This document shows, in pieces, positions 37,138 to 45,863 of a stretch of DNA of 64,000 nucleotides. Source of the stretch: Weissella koreensis KCTC 3621 (GTDB lineage: Bacteria > Bacillota > Bacilli > Lactobacillales > Lactobacillaceae); contig NZ_AKGG01000011.1 in the NCBI RefSeq assembly GCF_000277645.1, positions 62,001 through 126,000 of the forward strand, read 5' to 3'. Both the position numbers and the translations under genes were made by a program. The stretch's first letter is position 1. Each line of letters starts with the position of its first letter. Below the pieces are notes generated by a model. The model did not search any database. It saw only the letters and a program-made list of their open reading frames with translations, and was not told the origin of the DNA.

Positions 37138-38448
37138 TTAATCTTCGAATTCAAATTGGAAGTCCATGATTTGAACAGTATCCCCATTCTCTGCTCCGGC
37201 TCGCCGAAGTGCATCATCTACTCCCATTGTACGTAATTGACGCGCAAAACGCATTAATGATTCTGTGAAATTAGTATTAGTTCGTTGGAATAGATTTTCC
37301 AGCTCATCCCCAGTCAAAATCCAATAATGATCATCTTCACGGACAATTTCAAATGGTTGCTCATTTTCTTTATACTCATACATTGTCAATTCTTCAGGTG
37401 CTGATTGCATCTCTTGAGCAATAAAGGCATCTGTTTCATCCAAAACATTGGCCGTTTTTTGCAAAAGTGGTTCCAATCCATCACGTGTTAATGAAGAAAT
37501 TGGCATAATGACAGTATCTTGATCGAAATCAGGATCTTGTGCCAATTTAGCTTTAAATGTTGCTAAAGTTTCTTCTGCATCAGGCATGTCCATCTTCGTT
37601 GGAACAATAATCTGAGGCCGCTTTAACAAAGCTGGATCATATTCGGCTAATTCATGATTGATTTGCTTATAATTGTCATATGGATCAGAATCAGGATCAA
37701 CACCACTCATATCAAGTAAATGGAGAATGACACGAGTTCGTTCTACGTGACGCAAGAATTGAATTCCTAATCCAACTCCATTTGAAGCTCCCTCAATCAA
37801 TCCAGGCAAGTCAGCCATTACAAAGTCACGTCCATCATTTAATCGGACCATTCCTAAATTAGGAACTAAGGTCGTAAAGTGATATTCAGCAATTTTAGGC
37901 TTAGCAGCCGTTACTACTGACAAAAGCGTTGATTTTCCAACTGATGGGAAACCAACCAAACCTACATCAGCTAAGACTTTCAATTCCATTCGAATATCAA
38001 GTTCGCGACCAGGCTCACCATTTTCAGCAATTTCAGGTGCTGGATTCTTTGGTGAAGCAAAACGAATATTTCCACGTCCACCACGTCCACCAGCAGCTAC
38101 GACCAATCGATCATCTTTATCTACTAGGTCCCCGATTAATTCACCAGTTTCAGCATTAGTAACTGTCGTCCCTTGTGGAACTCGGATAATCATGTCATCG
38201 GCTGATGCACCAGTCATCCCTTTAGTAGCACCATTACCACCAGGTGTAGCCTTAAAGTGACTCTTGTATCGGAAATCCATCAAAGTGCGTAAACCTTCAT
38301 CTACAACTAAGATTACATCGCCACCTTTTCCGCCGTCACCACCAAAAGGTCCCCCCATATTAATATACTTTTCATGTCGGAAAGAAACAGCTCCATCGCC
38401 ACCTTTTCCACCTTTAACAAAAACTTTTACTTGGTCAACGAATGCCAT
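37138..38448 (-). CDS. obgE: GTPase Obg/CgtA
   Basis: A 436-residue GTPase: the glycine-rich Obg fold ([28 protein letters not shown]...[12 protein letters not shown]), the G domain ([47 protein letters not shown]) and the C-terminal OCT domain (about 350-430). It acts in 50S ribosome assembly and stress/ppGpp signalling. AAGGGGG lies 9 bases before the ATG. A perfect 18-base palindrome sits just upstream (separate entry). Confidence 0.97.
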   Translation of the reverse strand: MAFVDQVKVFVKGGKGGDGAVSFRHEKYINMGGPFGGDGGKGGDVILVVDEGLRTLMDFRYKSHFKATPGGNGATKGMTGASADDMIIRVPQGTTVTNAETGELIGDLVDKDDRLVVAAGGRGGRGNIRFASPKNPAPEIAENGEPGRELDIRMELKVLADVGLVGFPSVGKSTLLSVVTAAKPKIAEYHFTTLVPNLGMVRLNDGRDFVMADLPGLIEGASNGVGLGIQFLRHVERTRVILHLLDMSGVDPDSDPYDNYKQINHELAEYDPALLKRPQIIVPTKMDMPDAEETLATFKAKLAQDPDFDQDTVIMPISSLTRDGLEPLLQKTANVLDETDAFIAQEMQSAPEELTMYEYKENEQPFEIVREDDHYWILTGDELENLFQRTNTNFTESLMRFARQLRTMGVDDALRRAGAENGDTVQIMDFQFEFED

Positions 38449-38470
38449 CGTCGTACCCCCTTCTGCTCTA

Positions 38471-38488
38471 TCTAATCATGTGATTAGA
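38471..38488. repeat. Perfect 8-2-8 palindrome upstream of obgE
   Basis: TCTAATCA-TG-TGATTAGA lies 22 bases before the obgE start codon, just ahead of its ribosome binding site. With flanking CTC/GAG it can form a longer hairpin. There is no T-run, so it is not a terminator; it may be an operator or a translational hairpin. Confidence 0.6.
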
Positions 38489-38610
38489 GCCGTTAAACTT
38501 ATTTAAAATCTGTCAATTAGAAAAAATTACCAGCTTCCAAAAAGCAAGATTTGATGCGTTATTAACTTGTCTATTGTATCGTATTTAACTCGATAAAGCT
38601 AATACCTACG

Positions 38611-40395
38611 TCAATGAATTGCACCGAGTGATATTTTAAGTGATTGAATAACCTTATCAGAAAGTCCCAATTGCTTCAACTCATCTACAGGTGCTTTTTC
38701 AATTTTACCTAATGATCCATATTTTGTGAGCAATTTTTGCCGCGTTTTAGGGCCAACCCCCGCAATTTCATCTAATTTAGAACCAAGTGATGATTTAGAA
38801 CGTAAATTACGATGAAATGTTATTACAAATCGGTGTACCTCGTCTTGGATTCTTTGTAATAAAAAGAATCCTTGCGACTTTGGATCTAGCTCGGTATGTT
38901 CATTGCCTTCCGACTTCAACAAATCTGCGGTTTTATGATGCTCATTTTTAACCATCGCCGCTACTGGTAAATCAATTAATCCTAACTCATCTTCCAAAAC
39001 TTCTTTAGCCGCATTTAATTGAATGATCCCACCATCCATTAAAACAAGATCCGGCATTTGAGCATGTTCTTTTAATAAGCGTGAATAACGACGTCGAATC
39101 ACTTCCATGGTTTCAGCTCGCTCATCTGCATGATCTACACTCTTAATTTTATATTTACGATACTTTTGTTTATTTGGAATTCCATCTTCAAAGACCACCA
39201 TGGCAGAAACAATTTCTTCACCTTGTGTATGAGAATGATCAAAAGCCTCAATGCGATGAATTTCATCAATTCCTAAAGCATCCGCAATTTCTTGCATGGC
39301 TCCGTTAGTTTTTTTCTCATTCATTTCCATTAAACGAAACTTTTCATCTAAAACAATCTTGGCATTTTCGACTGCCAAGTTCATCAATGCTTTTTTCTCA
39401 CCACGTTGCGGCGTCCGCACTATAGTTTGCAAAACAGAACTAATTAATTTAGTATCAACGCCAGATGGTACTAGGATTTCTTTAGGCAACACCGTATTTT
39501 TACGATTGTAAAATTGTAAGATAAAACTAGTTAATTCTTCATTTGGTTCATCAACAATGGCAAATAATCTTTTTTCTCGTTTCAACAACCGGGCTTGACG
39601 AATGAAGAAAATTTGGACCGACAGCCACCCCTTATCCATATAAAAGTTAAAAAGGTCACGTGGCGTTCCATCTTTAGAAATTATTTTCTGCTTTTCAACC
39701 GTTTCAGCAATAAAATGTAATTGATCTCGTAAATCAGCTGCCCGTTCAAATTCTAACTTTTCTGCCGCTTCTTCCATTTTTTGATGTAGTTTTTTAGTAA
39801 CAACTTGGGTATTTCCGGCTAAGAAACTTTGAATTTTTTTAATTTGCGCTTGATATTCATCAGCTGGAACTTCATGCCAACAAGCTCCCAAGCACTGCCC
39901 CATATTTGCGTACAAGCAAGGACGTCCTTGATATCCACTACATCTTCTTAGTGGATAATTTTTCTGAATAAAATGCAATGTTTCTTGAGCAGCATACACA
40001 TTCGGATAAGGTCCAAAATACTGTGCATTATCTTTTTTAACAATACTAACTAGCTCAATTTGTGGGTCCTTTTCATTCGTTATTTTAATATAAGGGTAAC
40101 CCGTTCCTCTTTTTAACCGAATATTATAATATGGTTGATACTTTTGAATCAACGTAATTTCAAGTAAGAGCGATTCTTTTTCAGAACTAGTTACAATAAA
40201 ATCAAAATCAGCAACATTACGAACTAATTCGGCTGTCTTACCATCATGCTCACTCTTAAAATAAGAACGCACTCTATTTTTTAAGTTTTTAGCCTTACCA
40301 ACGTAGATAATTTTACCATTCAGATCTTTCATTTGATAAGAACCCGGTAAATCAGGTAATAAGGCTAATTTTTGTTCAATATGTTCTGATGCCAT
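38611..40395 (-). CDS. uvrC: Excinuclease ABC subunit C
   Basis: A 594-residue nucleotide-excision-repair nuclease. It has an N-terminal GIY-YIG domain (LPGSYQMKDLNGKIIYVGKAKNLKNRVRSYF), a Cys-rich stretch, a UVR motif (KLHQKMEEAAEKLEFERAADLRDQ), the RNase H-like 5' nuclease domain (RIEAFDHSHTQGEEIVSAMVVFEDG) and C-terminal HhH motifs (EIAGVGPKTRQKLLTKYGSLGKIEKAP). It cuts both sides of DNA lesions with UvrAB. The ATG at 40395 has AGAGGG just upstream. Confidence 0.97.
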   Translation of the reverse strand: MASEHIEQKLALLPDLPGSYQMKDLNGKIIYVGKAKNLKNRVRSYFKSEHDGKTAELVRNVADFDFIVTSSEKESLLLEITLIQKYQPYYNIRLKRGTGYPYIKITNEKDPQIELVSIVKKDNAQYFGPYPNVYAAQETLHFIQKNYPLRRCSGYQGRPCLYANMGQCLGACWHEVPADEYQAQIKKIQSFLAGNTQVVTKKLHQKMEEAAEKLEFERAADLRDQLHFIAETVEKQKIISKDGTPRDLFNFYMDKGWLSVQIFFIRQARLLKREKRLFAIVDEPNEELTSFILQFYNRKNTVLPKEILVPSGVDTKLISSVLQTIVRTPQRGEKKALMNLAVENAKIVLDEKFRLMEMNEKKTNGAMQEIADALGIDEIHRIEAFDHSHTQGEEIVSAMVVFEDGIPNKQKYRKYKIKSVDHADERAETMEVIRRRYSRLLKEHAQMPDLVLMDGGIIQLNAAKEVLEDELGLIDLPVAAMVKNEHHKTADLLKSEGNEHTELDPKSQGFFLLQRIQDEVHRFVITFHRNLRSKSSLGSKLDEIAGVGPKTRQKLLTKYGSLGKIEKAPVDELKQLGLSDKVIQSLKISLGAIH

Positions 40396-40524
40396 AGAGC
40401 CCTCTTTCACAACTATTTTCACCCTATTTATACATTTTCAAGTATTTAAAATTAAATTTTATTCTTGATTGTTGTTTTTTTCAAATTTATCAACAATTAG
40501 ATAAAATATTATTACCATATCAAT

Positions 40525-41181
40525 CTATTGGTTATAACTTAAAACTTTAATTTTGGAATTATCTAATTCTAATTTGGTAATGCTTCCGTTTTGCGGACGA
40601 ATCTTCAAATCGAATTGACCTTTTCCATATAATTCCATAAGACTAAGCAATGTATTACCATGGCTAATGACTAATACATTATCTCCATCTTGCAAATTAT
40701 GATTTTCAGAAATTAATTTGAAACCCTTTTGAATTCTTTCCCAATACTCATGCTGATCTTCTGCATCATGGAATGGATCAGCTAATTTCATCATATCTTT
40801 TGCTTCTGCTATAGAAAAGGATTCAATAATCTCAGCAAATGATGTCAAATGTTGTGGTGCACCAACTTTAGCCCAAACCGCATCCATATTATCACCCTCA
40901 AAAGATCCATAAAATTGTTCTCTAAAGTAGGATGATTTGGTAGCTTTGGTCAAATTACTTTGATGATTTTCAGCTAAAATTAATTCAGCTGTATCTTCAG
41001 CCCGCGTTGTGTCTGAAGAATAAGCAGCAGCAAATTTAACTTCAGCCAATTTTCGACCAGTGTCTAATGCATTTTGGATACCATTTTTAGTCAAAGGCGA
41101 ATTACTCCAGCCTTGTAATTTGTTATAAATATTAAAATAAGTTTGTCCGTGCCGAACCAAATACAATGTTAATTTAGCCAT
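40525..41181 (-). CDS. Histidine phosphatase family protein (GpmB-like)
   Basis: A 218-residue branch-1 histidine phosphatase. The catalytic motif is LVRHGQTYFNIYNKLQGWSNSPLT (about 8-31) and the second His is in LVISHGNTLLSLM. Such proteins include broad-specificity phosphatases and cofactor-dependent mutases; the sequence does not decide which, though lack of full PGAM motifs favours a phosphatase. It has its own promoter region and no operon partner. Confidence 0.88.
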   Translation of the reverse strand: MAKLTLYLVRHGQTYFNIYNKLQGWSNSPLTKNGIQNALDTGRKLAEVKFAAAYSSDTTRAEDTAELILAENHQSNLTKATKSSYFREQFYGSFEGDNMDAVWAKVGAPQHLTSFAEIIESFSIAEAKDMMKLADPFHDAEDQHEYWERIQKGFKLISENHNLQDGDNVLVISHGNTLLSLMELYGKGQFDLKIRPQNGSITKLELDNSKIKVLSYNQ

Positions 41182-41292
41182 ATCATTCTCCTAATTTCAA
41201 AATAAATCAATCAAAATATTAATTAATTCAATTCATAAAGTCTACCTACTATTATTATAGTATAATGAACACAAATAAGGAGGAATTCACCT

Positions 41293-41445
41293 ATGGGATT
41301 ACAATCAAACCGTCAAAATAGCATGGAAACATCTTTTGATAATTTCATCGAATTACCAAAAAAAGATGATAACGAAAAAAATGCTTTCTTAGGTAAGAAA
41401 AAACACAAGATTTATTATCTGAAGAAAAATAAAAAAACACGATAA
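41293..41445 (+). CDS. Small unknown protein, 50 residues
   Basis: A 50-codon gene, MGLQSNRQNSMETSFDNF... ending KKNKKTR, with an excellent AAGGAGG 9-10 bases upstream, a TATAAT at 41261-41266 and a strong terminator 27 bases after the stop. The N-terminal half is polar and acidic, while the C-terminal 20 residues hold many Lys, so it may bind nucleic acid or the ribosome. I do not recognise the family. The full promoter-RBS-ORF-terminator unit makes it credible. It lies alone on the plus strand between two minus-strand genes. Confidence 0.7.
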   Translation: MGLQSNRQNSMETSFDNFIELPKKDDNEKNAFLGKKKHKIYYLKKNKKTR

Positions 41446-41472
41446 ATCGTCGATTATTATACAGACGACAGA

Positions 41473-41506
41473 GAGGCCAGGACATTTTTGTCCCAGCCTC
41501 TTTTTT
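41473..41506 (+). terminator. Rho-independent terminator of the 50-residue ORF
   Basis: GAGGCCAGGACA and TGTCCCAGCCTC form a 12-base stem (one mismatch) followed by six T residues on the plus strand. The T-run lies only on the plus side, so it does not serve trmD. Confidence 0.9.
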
Positions 41507-42245
41507 AATTATTATCTTTTTCTTCACGCTTAACTTCAGCTAATAGCTTTCTTTCAGTTGCATCTAATTCATAATTTTCAAGTAAATCAGGCCGTCTTAA
41601 ATAGGTCCGGCGAAGTGCTTCTTTTTTACGCCATTCTGCAATATTAGCGTGATGTCCACTCATTAAGACATCAGGAACCTTTTTACCTTTAAAATCAGCT
41701 GGACGGGTATATTGAGGATATTCCAAAAGCCCAGTTGAAAATGAATCATCAACCGCTGACATATCATCGCCTAAAGCTTCATCTAATAACCGTACAGTTG
41801 CATCAATAATAACCATTGATCCTAACTCACCACCAGTTAAAACAAAGTCACCCAAGGAAATTTCATCCGTAACTAGATCGCGTATCCTTTCATCATATCC
41901 TTCATAGTGTCCAGAAATAAACGTTAAATGTTCTTCTTGTGATAATTCTTCGGCCATCTTTTGATCAAAAGTACGCCCAGCTGGGTCTAAGAGAATCACA
42001 CGCCCTCGGTTACCAGCTACAGCTTCAACATGCTCCATCGCTGAATAAATAGGTTGTGGCGTTAAAAGCATTCCCTGCCCACCACCATAAATGACATCAT
42101 CAACATTATGATGTTTATTTTCAGTGAAATCACGAAAATCAACTACATTAAAATCAACCAGTTTACGTTCAATGGCCTTTCCAATAATGGATTCTCGCAT
42201 AGGTGCAAACATATTGGGAAATAAACTTAATACATCAATTCTCAT
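41505..42245 (-). CDS. trmD: tRNA (guanine(37)-N(1))-methyltransferase
   Basis: A 246-residue SPOUT methyltransferase: [48 protein letters not shown] and [21 protein letters not shown] (knot and active site). It methylates G37 of tRNAs with GG at 36-37 and prevents frameshifting. The ATG at 42245 overlaps the rimM stop by 11 bases, so the two are translationally coupled. The usual next gene, rplS, is absent here. Confidence 0.97.
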   Translation of the reverse strand: MRIDVLSLFPNMFAPMRESIIGKAIERKLVDFNVVDFRDFTENKHHNVDDVIYGGGQGMLLTPQPIYSAMEHVEAVAGNRGRVILLDPAGRTFDQKMAEELSQEEHLTFISGHYEGYDERIRDLVTDEISLGDFVLTGGELGSMVIIDATVRLLDEALGDDMSAVDDSFSTGLLEYPQYTRPADFKGKKVPDVLMSGHHANIAEWRKKEALRRTYLRRPDLLENYELDATERKLLAEVKREEKDNN

Positions 42246-42753
42246 CAGCAACCCACTCTTCTAATAGAACAACTTTAGCAGTTTTGTCATCTAAGTTAAT
42301 TTCTTTGACCACTTGTTCTGTAAATGGTATCAATAAATCTGATCCTTGCTTCCGTTGTATTACCCAAACATCATTTGCTGGTAATTCTAGAATTTCTTTG
42401 ACGGTTCCAATAACACTTTGATCCTCATTATTAATAATAGAAAGTCCGACAATATCATGATAAAAATATTCATTTTGATCAAGTACTGGTATTTGAGTAT
42501 CATCAACCATCAAATCCATTCCTTTATATTTTTCAATAAAATTAATATTTTGTAAGTCTTTAAAACTCAATAAGATAAACTGTTTGTGGTTACGTACAGT
42601 TGCAATTTCAACTTCTACATTATTTTTTGCCCCAATCACCATTTTGTTACCTGGCACAAACCGTTCAGTTGAAAAATCGGTTGTTGCAATTACCCGAACT
42701 TCCCCTTTAATTCCATGGGTATTGACAATAGTTCCTACTTTATATAAAGACAT
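42235..42753 (-). CDS. rimM: Ribosome maturation factor RimM
   Basis: A 172-residue 16S rRNA processing factor. The N-terminal domain starts [24 protein letters not shown] and the C-terminal PRC-barrel domain has [14 protein letters not shown] and NDVWVIQRK. It binds S19 and assists 30S head assembly. It is coupled to trmD by overlap, the conserved pair. Upstream is an unknown 107-residue ORF rather than khpA and rpsP. Confidence 0.96.
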   Translation of the reverse strand: MSLYKVGTIVNTHGIKGEVRVIATTDFSTERFVPGNKMVIGAKNNVEVEIATVRNHKQFILLSFKDLQNINFIEKYKGMDLMVDDTQIPVLDQNEYFYHDIVGLSIINNEDQSVIGTVKEILELPANDVWVIQRKQGSDLLIPFTEQVVKEINLDDKTAKVVLLEEWVADEN

Positions 42754-42803
42754 TCAATTGCTCACTCTCTTTTTTGATATACTATATTTCATGAATTTTA
42801 ATG

Positions 42804-43127
42804 CTATGCTTCTAAACTTAAATACTTCTGTAAAGCCGCATTGAACTGTTCATCAGGTAATGTTTCATTTGTAAAACGACCCATAACCGTAAAATCATGC
42901 CGATTTTTGAAGCTCAAGGATTTTACCTCAACTAGTGCAACCGCCATGTTTTGTTCAGTTAAGAATATCTGTCCAGGCCCTCGTAATTTTCCTTTAGTGT
43001 GCTTACCAACACGCCAACTATGAAAATCAGCTAATTGGAGGGCGGTGTTTTCAACATGATATTGACCATTTAAATCTTGTTTAAGCATTACACCTACTAA
43101 CTCTGCTGTTGAATATTTACTAGCCAT
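42804..43127 (-). CDS. Hypothetical protein, 107 residues
   Basis: I do not recognise this protein. It is soluble, has no cysteine or signal peptide, and contains the stretch GPGQIFLTEQNMAVALVEVKSLSFKNRHDFTVMGRF that looks like a small beta-rich domain. It stands where a KH-domain gene (khpA/ylqC) is normally found between rpsP and rimM, but it has no GxxG KH motif. AGGA lies upstream of the ATG. It is probably cotranscribed with rimM-trmD (50-base gap). The long clean frame and operon position support reality. Confidence 0.6.
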   Translation of the reverse strand: MASKYSTAELVGVMLKQDLNGQYHVENTALQLADFHSWRVGKHTKGKLRGPGQIFLTEQNMAVALVEVKSLSFKNRHDFTVMGRFTNETLPDEQFNAALQKYLSLEA

Positions 43128-43241
43128 ATCTTTAACCGTCCTAATTATTCAATGTAATTAATTATAGATAAATCTAACTATCGACGCAATAGCCAACTAC
43201 TTAGATTATCCGCTATTCTAAAAGAATTACCAACTTTAGAT

Positions 43242-43316
43242 TTGACATTGATGACAAATGAGTTTAGTATAAATCAGGTCGGTTAATATGTGCAGTTGCA
43301 CATAAAGGAGAAATAT
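43242..43316 (+). promoter_or_regulatory. Promoter and palindromic operator of the MarR/MFS operon
   Basis: TTGACA (43242-43247) and TAGTAT (43265-43270) are 17 bases apart. A perfect 18-base palindrome, TATGTGCA-GT-TGCACATA (43287-43304), lies between the predicted transcription start and the AAAGGAG. Its length and symmetry fit a MarR dimer, so the regulator probably represses its own operon by blocking initiation or early elongation. Confidence 0.8.
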
Positions 43317-43760
43317 ATGAACCCAGAGGTAAGTGATGACCAACTTCAAAGCTTTGGAATTGTCAGCCGTGTCATTCGTACTGAACTAAATCGGGTCCTT
43401 AAGCCTTACGGATTGAACGACAGCAATTATTTTTTTATATCTTATATTGCAGATCATCCAGAGTCTTCTCAAGGTGACCTAACTCGAACAATGTTTTTAG
43501 ATCATAGTACGATTACTAGATCTGTTGCTAAACTAGTTGAGTTAGGCTATCTTGAAAAACATCTTGATGAAAAAGATCATCGAACGACACGTCTCTTTTT
43601 AACAAATAAGGGTGCTGAAATTCGATATGAAATACATGAACTCACTACGACTATTTTTGATAATACCTTTTCTGAAATTTCATCTGAAGAAAGTGAAACC
43701 ATTAAAAGTATATTATTAAAAACAGCCAATCATTTAGAAAAAACGAGGTCTAAGAAATGA
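43317..43760 (+). CDS. MarR family transcriptional regulator
   Basis: A 147-residue winged-helix regulator. Core motifs are GDLTRTMFLDHSTITRSVAKLVELGYLEKHLDEKDHRTTRLFLTNKGAE (recognition helix and DxRxxR-type wing). It probably dimerises and binds the palindrome at its own promoter, releasing on binding a phenolic or drug ligand. The ATG at 43317 has AAAGGAG; an in-frame TTG at 43290 lies inside the operator and was rejected. Its stop overlaps the efflux gene by 4 bases, so regulator and transporter are coupled. Confidence 0.92.
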   Translation: MNPEVSDDQLQSFGIVSRVIRTELNRVLKPYGLNDSNYFFISYIADHPESSQGDLTRTMFLDHSTITRSVAKLVELGYLEKHLDEKDHRTTRLFLTNKGAEIRYEIHELTTTIFDNTFSEISSEESETIKSILLKTANHLEKTRSKK

Positions 43761-45154
43761 ATAATACCGCTCAAAAGATGTCTACTAGAGACATCCTCTC
43801 GATTGCCGCTGCGGCAATCATGGCATTCATTGGTGTCTTAATTGAAACTTCAATGAATGTTACATTCCCAACTTTGATTCGTCAATTTAACGTTGATTTA
43901 TCAATGGTGCAATGGCTTACAACTGGATATTTATTGGTTGTATCTCTTATTATCGTTTGTTCTTCTTATATTAAAGGAAGATTTAAAGAACGTAATATTT
44001 TTATGACAGGTGTTATCTTTTCAATTATTGGAGATCTTGCCTGTGCCCTAGCACCTGGTTTTTCCGTTCTATTACTAGGACGTCTAATCCAAGCAATCGG
44101 AACTGGAATTGTTCTACCACTTCTATTTAATATTATTCTTGAACGTGCCCCAATGGAAAAACGTGGAGTCTTCATGGGATTAGGTGGTCTAATTGTTTCA
44201 ATGGCACCTGCCCTTGGCCCTACCTTTGGTGGAGTTGTCGTTAACTTTGTTAGCTGGCGTTATATTTTCTGGATTGTCCTACCATTAATGATTATTGGTT
44301 TTGTCTTAGGATTTTCAATTGAACAAATCACACCACTTGTTAAGCAAAAATTTGATTGGATTCGTTTAATCTTATTAACTATTATGTTTACAACTCTTAC
44401 TCTAGGATTTAATACAGTTAGCCAACATGGTTGGTTGAATGGTGAATTAGGTCTTAGCCTAGTTATTACTGCTATTGTAGTATGGATTTTCATTGCTGTT
44501 TCTAATCGTTCAAAGCGAGTTTTGATTAATATTTCTATTTTTAAAAACCCTGTCTTCACATTGGCTCTAATTGCTTACGTATTAATTCAATTTTCAAATA
44601 TTGGTATTAATTTCGTCTTACCAAATTATGCACAAATTGCTGATCATGCTACTGCTATGATTAGTGGTCTTATCCTACTTCCTGGTAGCTTAATTTCTGG
44701 ATTATTAAATCCTGTCTGGGGTCGTATGTATGACACCCTAGGTGCTAAAAAGCCAATTTTCATTGGAAATTCGATCTTATTCTTAGCAATCATCGCCTTC
44801 GCTGTCTTTAGTCTTAAACTAGCACCAGTAATGATCTTAGTTTATTACCTAATCTTTGCCGTTGGAGTTGCTATGTCATTTGCTAATACAATGACTTATG
44901 CACTTACCATTACCGGTCCTGAAAAAGAAGCTGACGCTAATGCCATTTTCAACACCCTTCAACAATTCGGTGGTTCAATTGGAACTGTTATCGCCTCTAG
45001 CTTCCTAGCTTCTGGAACTGGTAACAATGCTGCTGAAGTAATGCAATCTGGTACACAACATGTCTTCATGTTCTTTGGTATCTTAATCTTCATTAACTTC
45101 TTCTTATACCACTTCACATTTAAATTAGGTCATAAATTAATGCCTAATCTATAA
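43757..45154 (+). CDS. MFS multidrug efflux transporter (DHA2/EmrB-like)
   Basis: A 465-residue membrane protein with about 12-14 segments. Motifs fit the H+-antiporter DHA2 group: LIRQFNVDLSMVQWLTTGYLLV, the motif-A-like KGRFKERNIF, RLIQAIGTGIVLPLL, and the motif-C-like GGLIVSMAPALGPTFGG. It probably exports drugs or toxic metabolites using the proton gradient, induced through the MarR regulator encoded just upstream (ATGA overlap). The pair runs against the strand of the surrounding ribosomal and SRP operon, suggesting insertion. Confidence 0.93.
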   Translation: MNNTAQKMSTRDILSIAAAAIMAFIGVLIETSMNVTFPTLIRQFNVDLSMVQWLTTGYLLVVSLIIVCSSYIKGRFKERNIFMTGVIFSIIGDLACALAPGFSVLLLGRLIQAIGTGIVLPLLFNIILERAPMEKRGVFMGLGGLIVSMAPALGPTFGGVVVNFVSWRYIFWIVLPLMIIGFVLGFSIEQITPLVKQKFDWIRLILLTIMFTTLTLGFNTVSQHGWLNGELGLSLVITAIVVWIFIAVSNRSKRVLINISIFKNPVFTLALIAYVLIQFSNIGINFVLPNYAQIADHATAMISGLILLPGSLISGLLNPVWGRMYDTLGAKKPIFIGNSILFLAIIAFAVFSLKLAPVMILVYYLIFAVGVAMSFANTMTYALTITGPEKEADANAIFNTLQQFGGSIGTVIASSFLASGTGNNAAEVMQSGTQHVFMFFGILIFINFFLYHFTFKLGHKLMPNL

Positions 45155-45164
45155 ATAAATAATT

Positions 45165-45200
45165 AAAAAAGACTGGTCTATAAAAGACTAGTCTTTTTTT
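45165..45200 (+). terminator. Rho-independent terminator of the MarR/MFS operon
   Basis: AAAAAAGACT..TCT and AGA..AGTCTTTTTTT form a long stem ending in seven T residues on the plus strand, just after the transporter stop. Confidence 0.9.
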
Positions 45201-45445
45201 ACGTATATAATGAATTACAATAAAACAAAACACTTAATAATTTACTGCATTCTTTTTGATATTTATTTGTATGTATCATTTTAAATTTGACATGATGATG
45301 TATTTACAACACTTTGGCTTTTATATTCGACTAAAACATCGTAAGCATCTCATTTTAAGCATTTATCATCATGGTATGAATACTTCATCAGTCTTTGCCT
45401 CTTATCACGTTAATAACCATTAAAATTTCATCTAAAAGACACTAT
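45201..45445. other. Spacer between the MFS gene and the rpsP terminator
   Basis: About 245 bases between convergent terminators. The only possible content is a 50-codon plus-strand frame (45271-45423) with an HTH-like look but no ribosome binding site; see its own entry. No promoter or repeat stands out. Confidence 0.5.
45271..45423 (+). pseudogene. Possible transposase-like HTH remnant (50 codons)
   Basis: The frame reads MYHFKFDMMMYLQHFGFYIRLK... and contains KHLILSIYHHGMNTSSVFAS, which loosely resembles the N-terminal helix-turn-helix of IS3-type OrfA proteins. There is no ribosome binding site, and the frame stops just where an HTH would continue. It could be a decayed insertion sequence next to the MarR/MFS insertion, or chance. 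Terminal inverted repeats were not found. Confidence 0.25.
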
Positions 45446-45485
45446 AAAAAAGGTTAGTCCCTATTTCTACGGACTAACCTTTTTA
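45446..45485 (-). terminator. Rho-independent terminator of rpsP
   Basis: AGGTTAGTCC and GGACTAACCT form a perfect 10-bp stem with A and T runs on both sides, 14 bases after the rpsP stop. It could work in both directions. Confidence 0.9.
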
Positions 45486-45498
45486 TAAAACCCTCAAA

Positions 45499-45771
45499 TT
45501 ACTTTGAGAACTTAGCTTCATGGTACTTCTTCATGATTCCAGCTTCTGATAACAAGTTTTTAACTGTATCAGAAGGTTGTGCACCATTGTTCAACCATCC
45601 CATGATAACTTCTTCTTCCAACTTAACTTCAGCTGGTTCAACCAATGGGTTGTAAGTTCCAACGTTTTCAATGAAACGTCCGTCACGAGGTGAACGTGAA
45701 TCTGCTACAACTACGCGATAAAATGGGCGCTTCTTTGATCCCATACGCTTTAAACGAATTTTAACTGCCAT
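45499..45771 (-). CDS. rpsP: 30S ribosomal protein S16
   Basis: A 90-residue S16: [42 protein letters not shown]. It binds 16S rRNA early in 30S assembly. It has its own promoter upstream and a terminator directly downstream, so here it is cut off from rimM and trmD, its usual operon mates. CGGAGG precedes the ATG. Confidence 0.98.
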   Translation of the reverse strand: MAVKIRLKRMGSKKRPFYRVVVADSRSPRDGRFIENVGTYNPLVEPAEVKLEEEVIMGWLNNGAQPSDTVKNLLSEAGIMKKYHEAKFSK

Positions 45772-45805
45772 GTTTAATTTCCTCCGGTAATTTTCTACTC
45801 TTATT

Positions 45806-45834
45806 ATAATACCAGAGTTATATAACAGTGTAAA
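45806..45834 (-). promoter_or_regulatory. rpsP promoter
   Basis: TTTACA (45834-45829) and TATTAT (45811-45806) are 17 bases apart on the minus strand, between ffh and rpsP. A GTGTAAAG/CTTTACAC hairpin lies just upstream and partly overlaps the -35 region. Confidence 0.7.
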
Positions 45835-45863
45835 GTGTTTTTCCTTTACACATTATTTTTATT

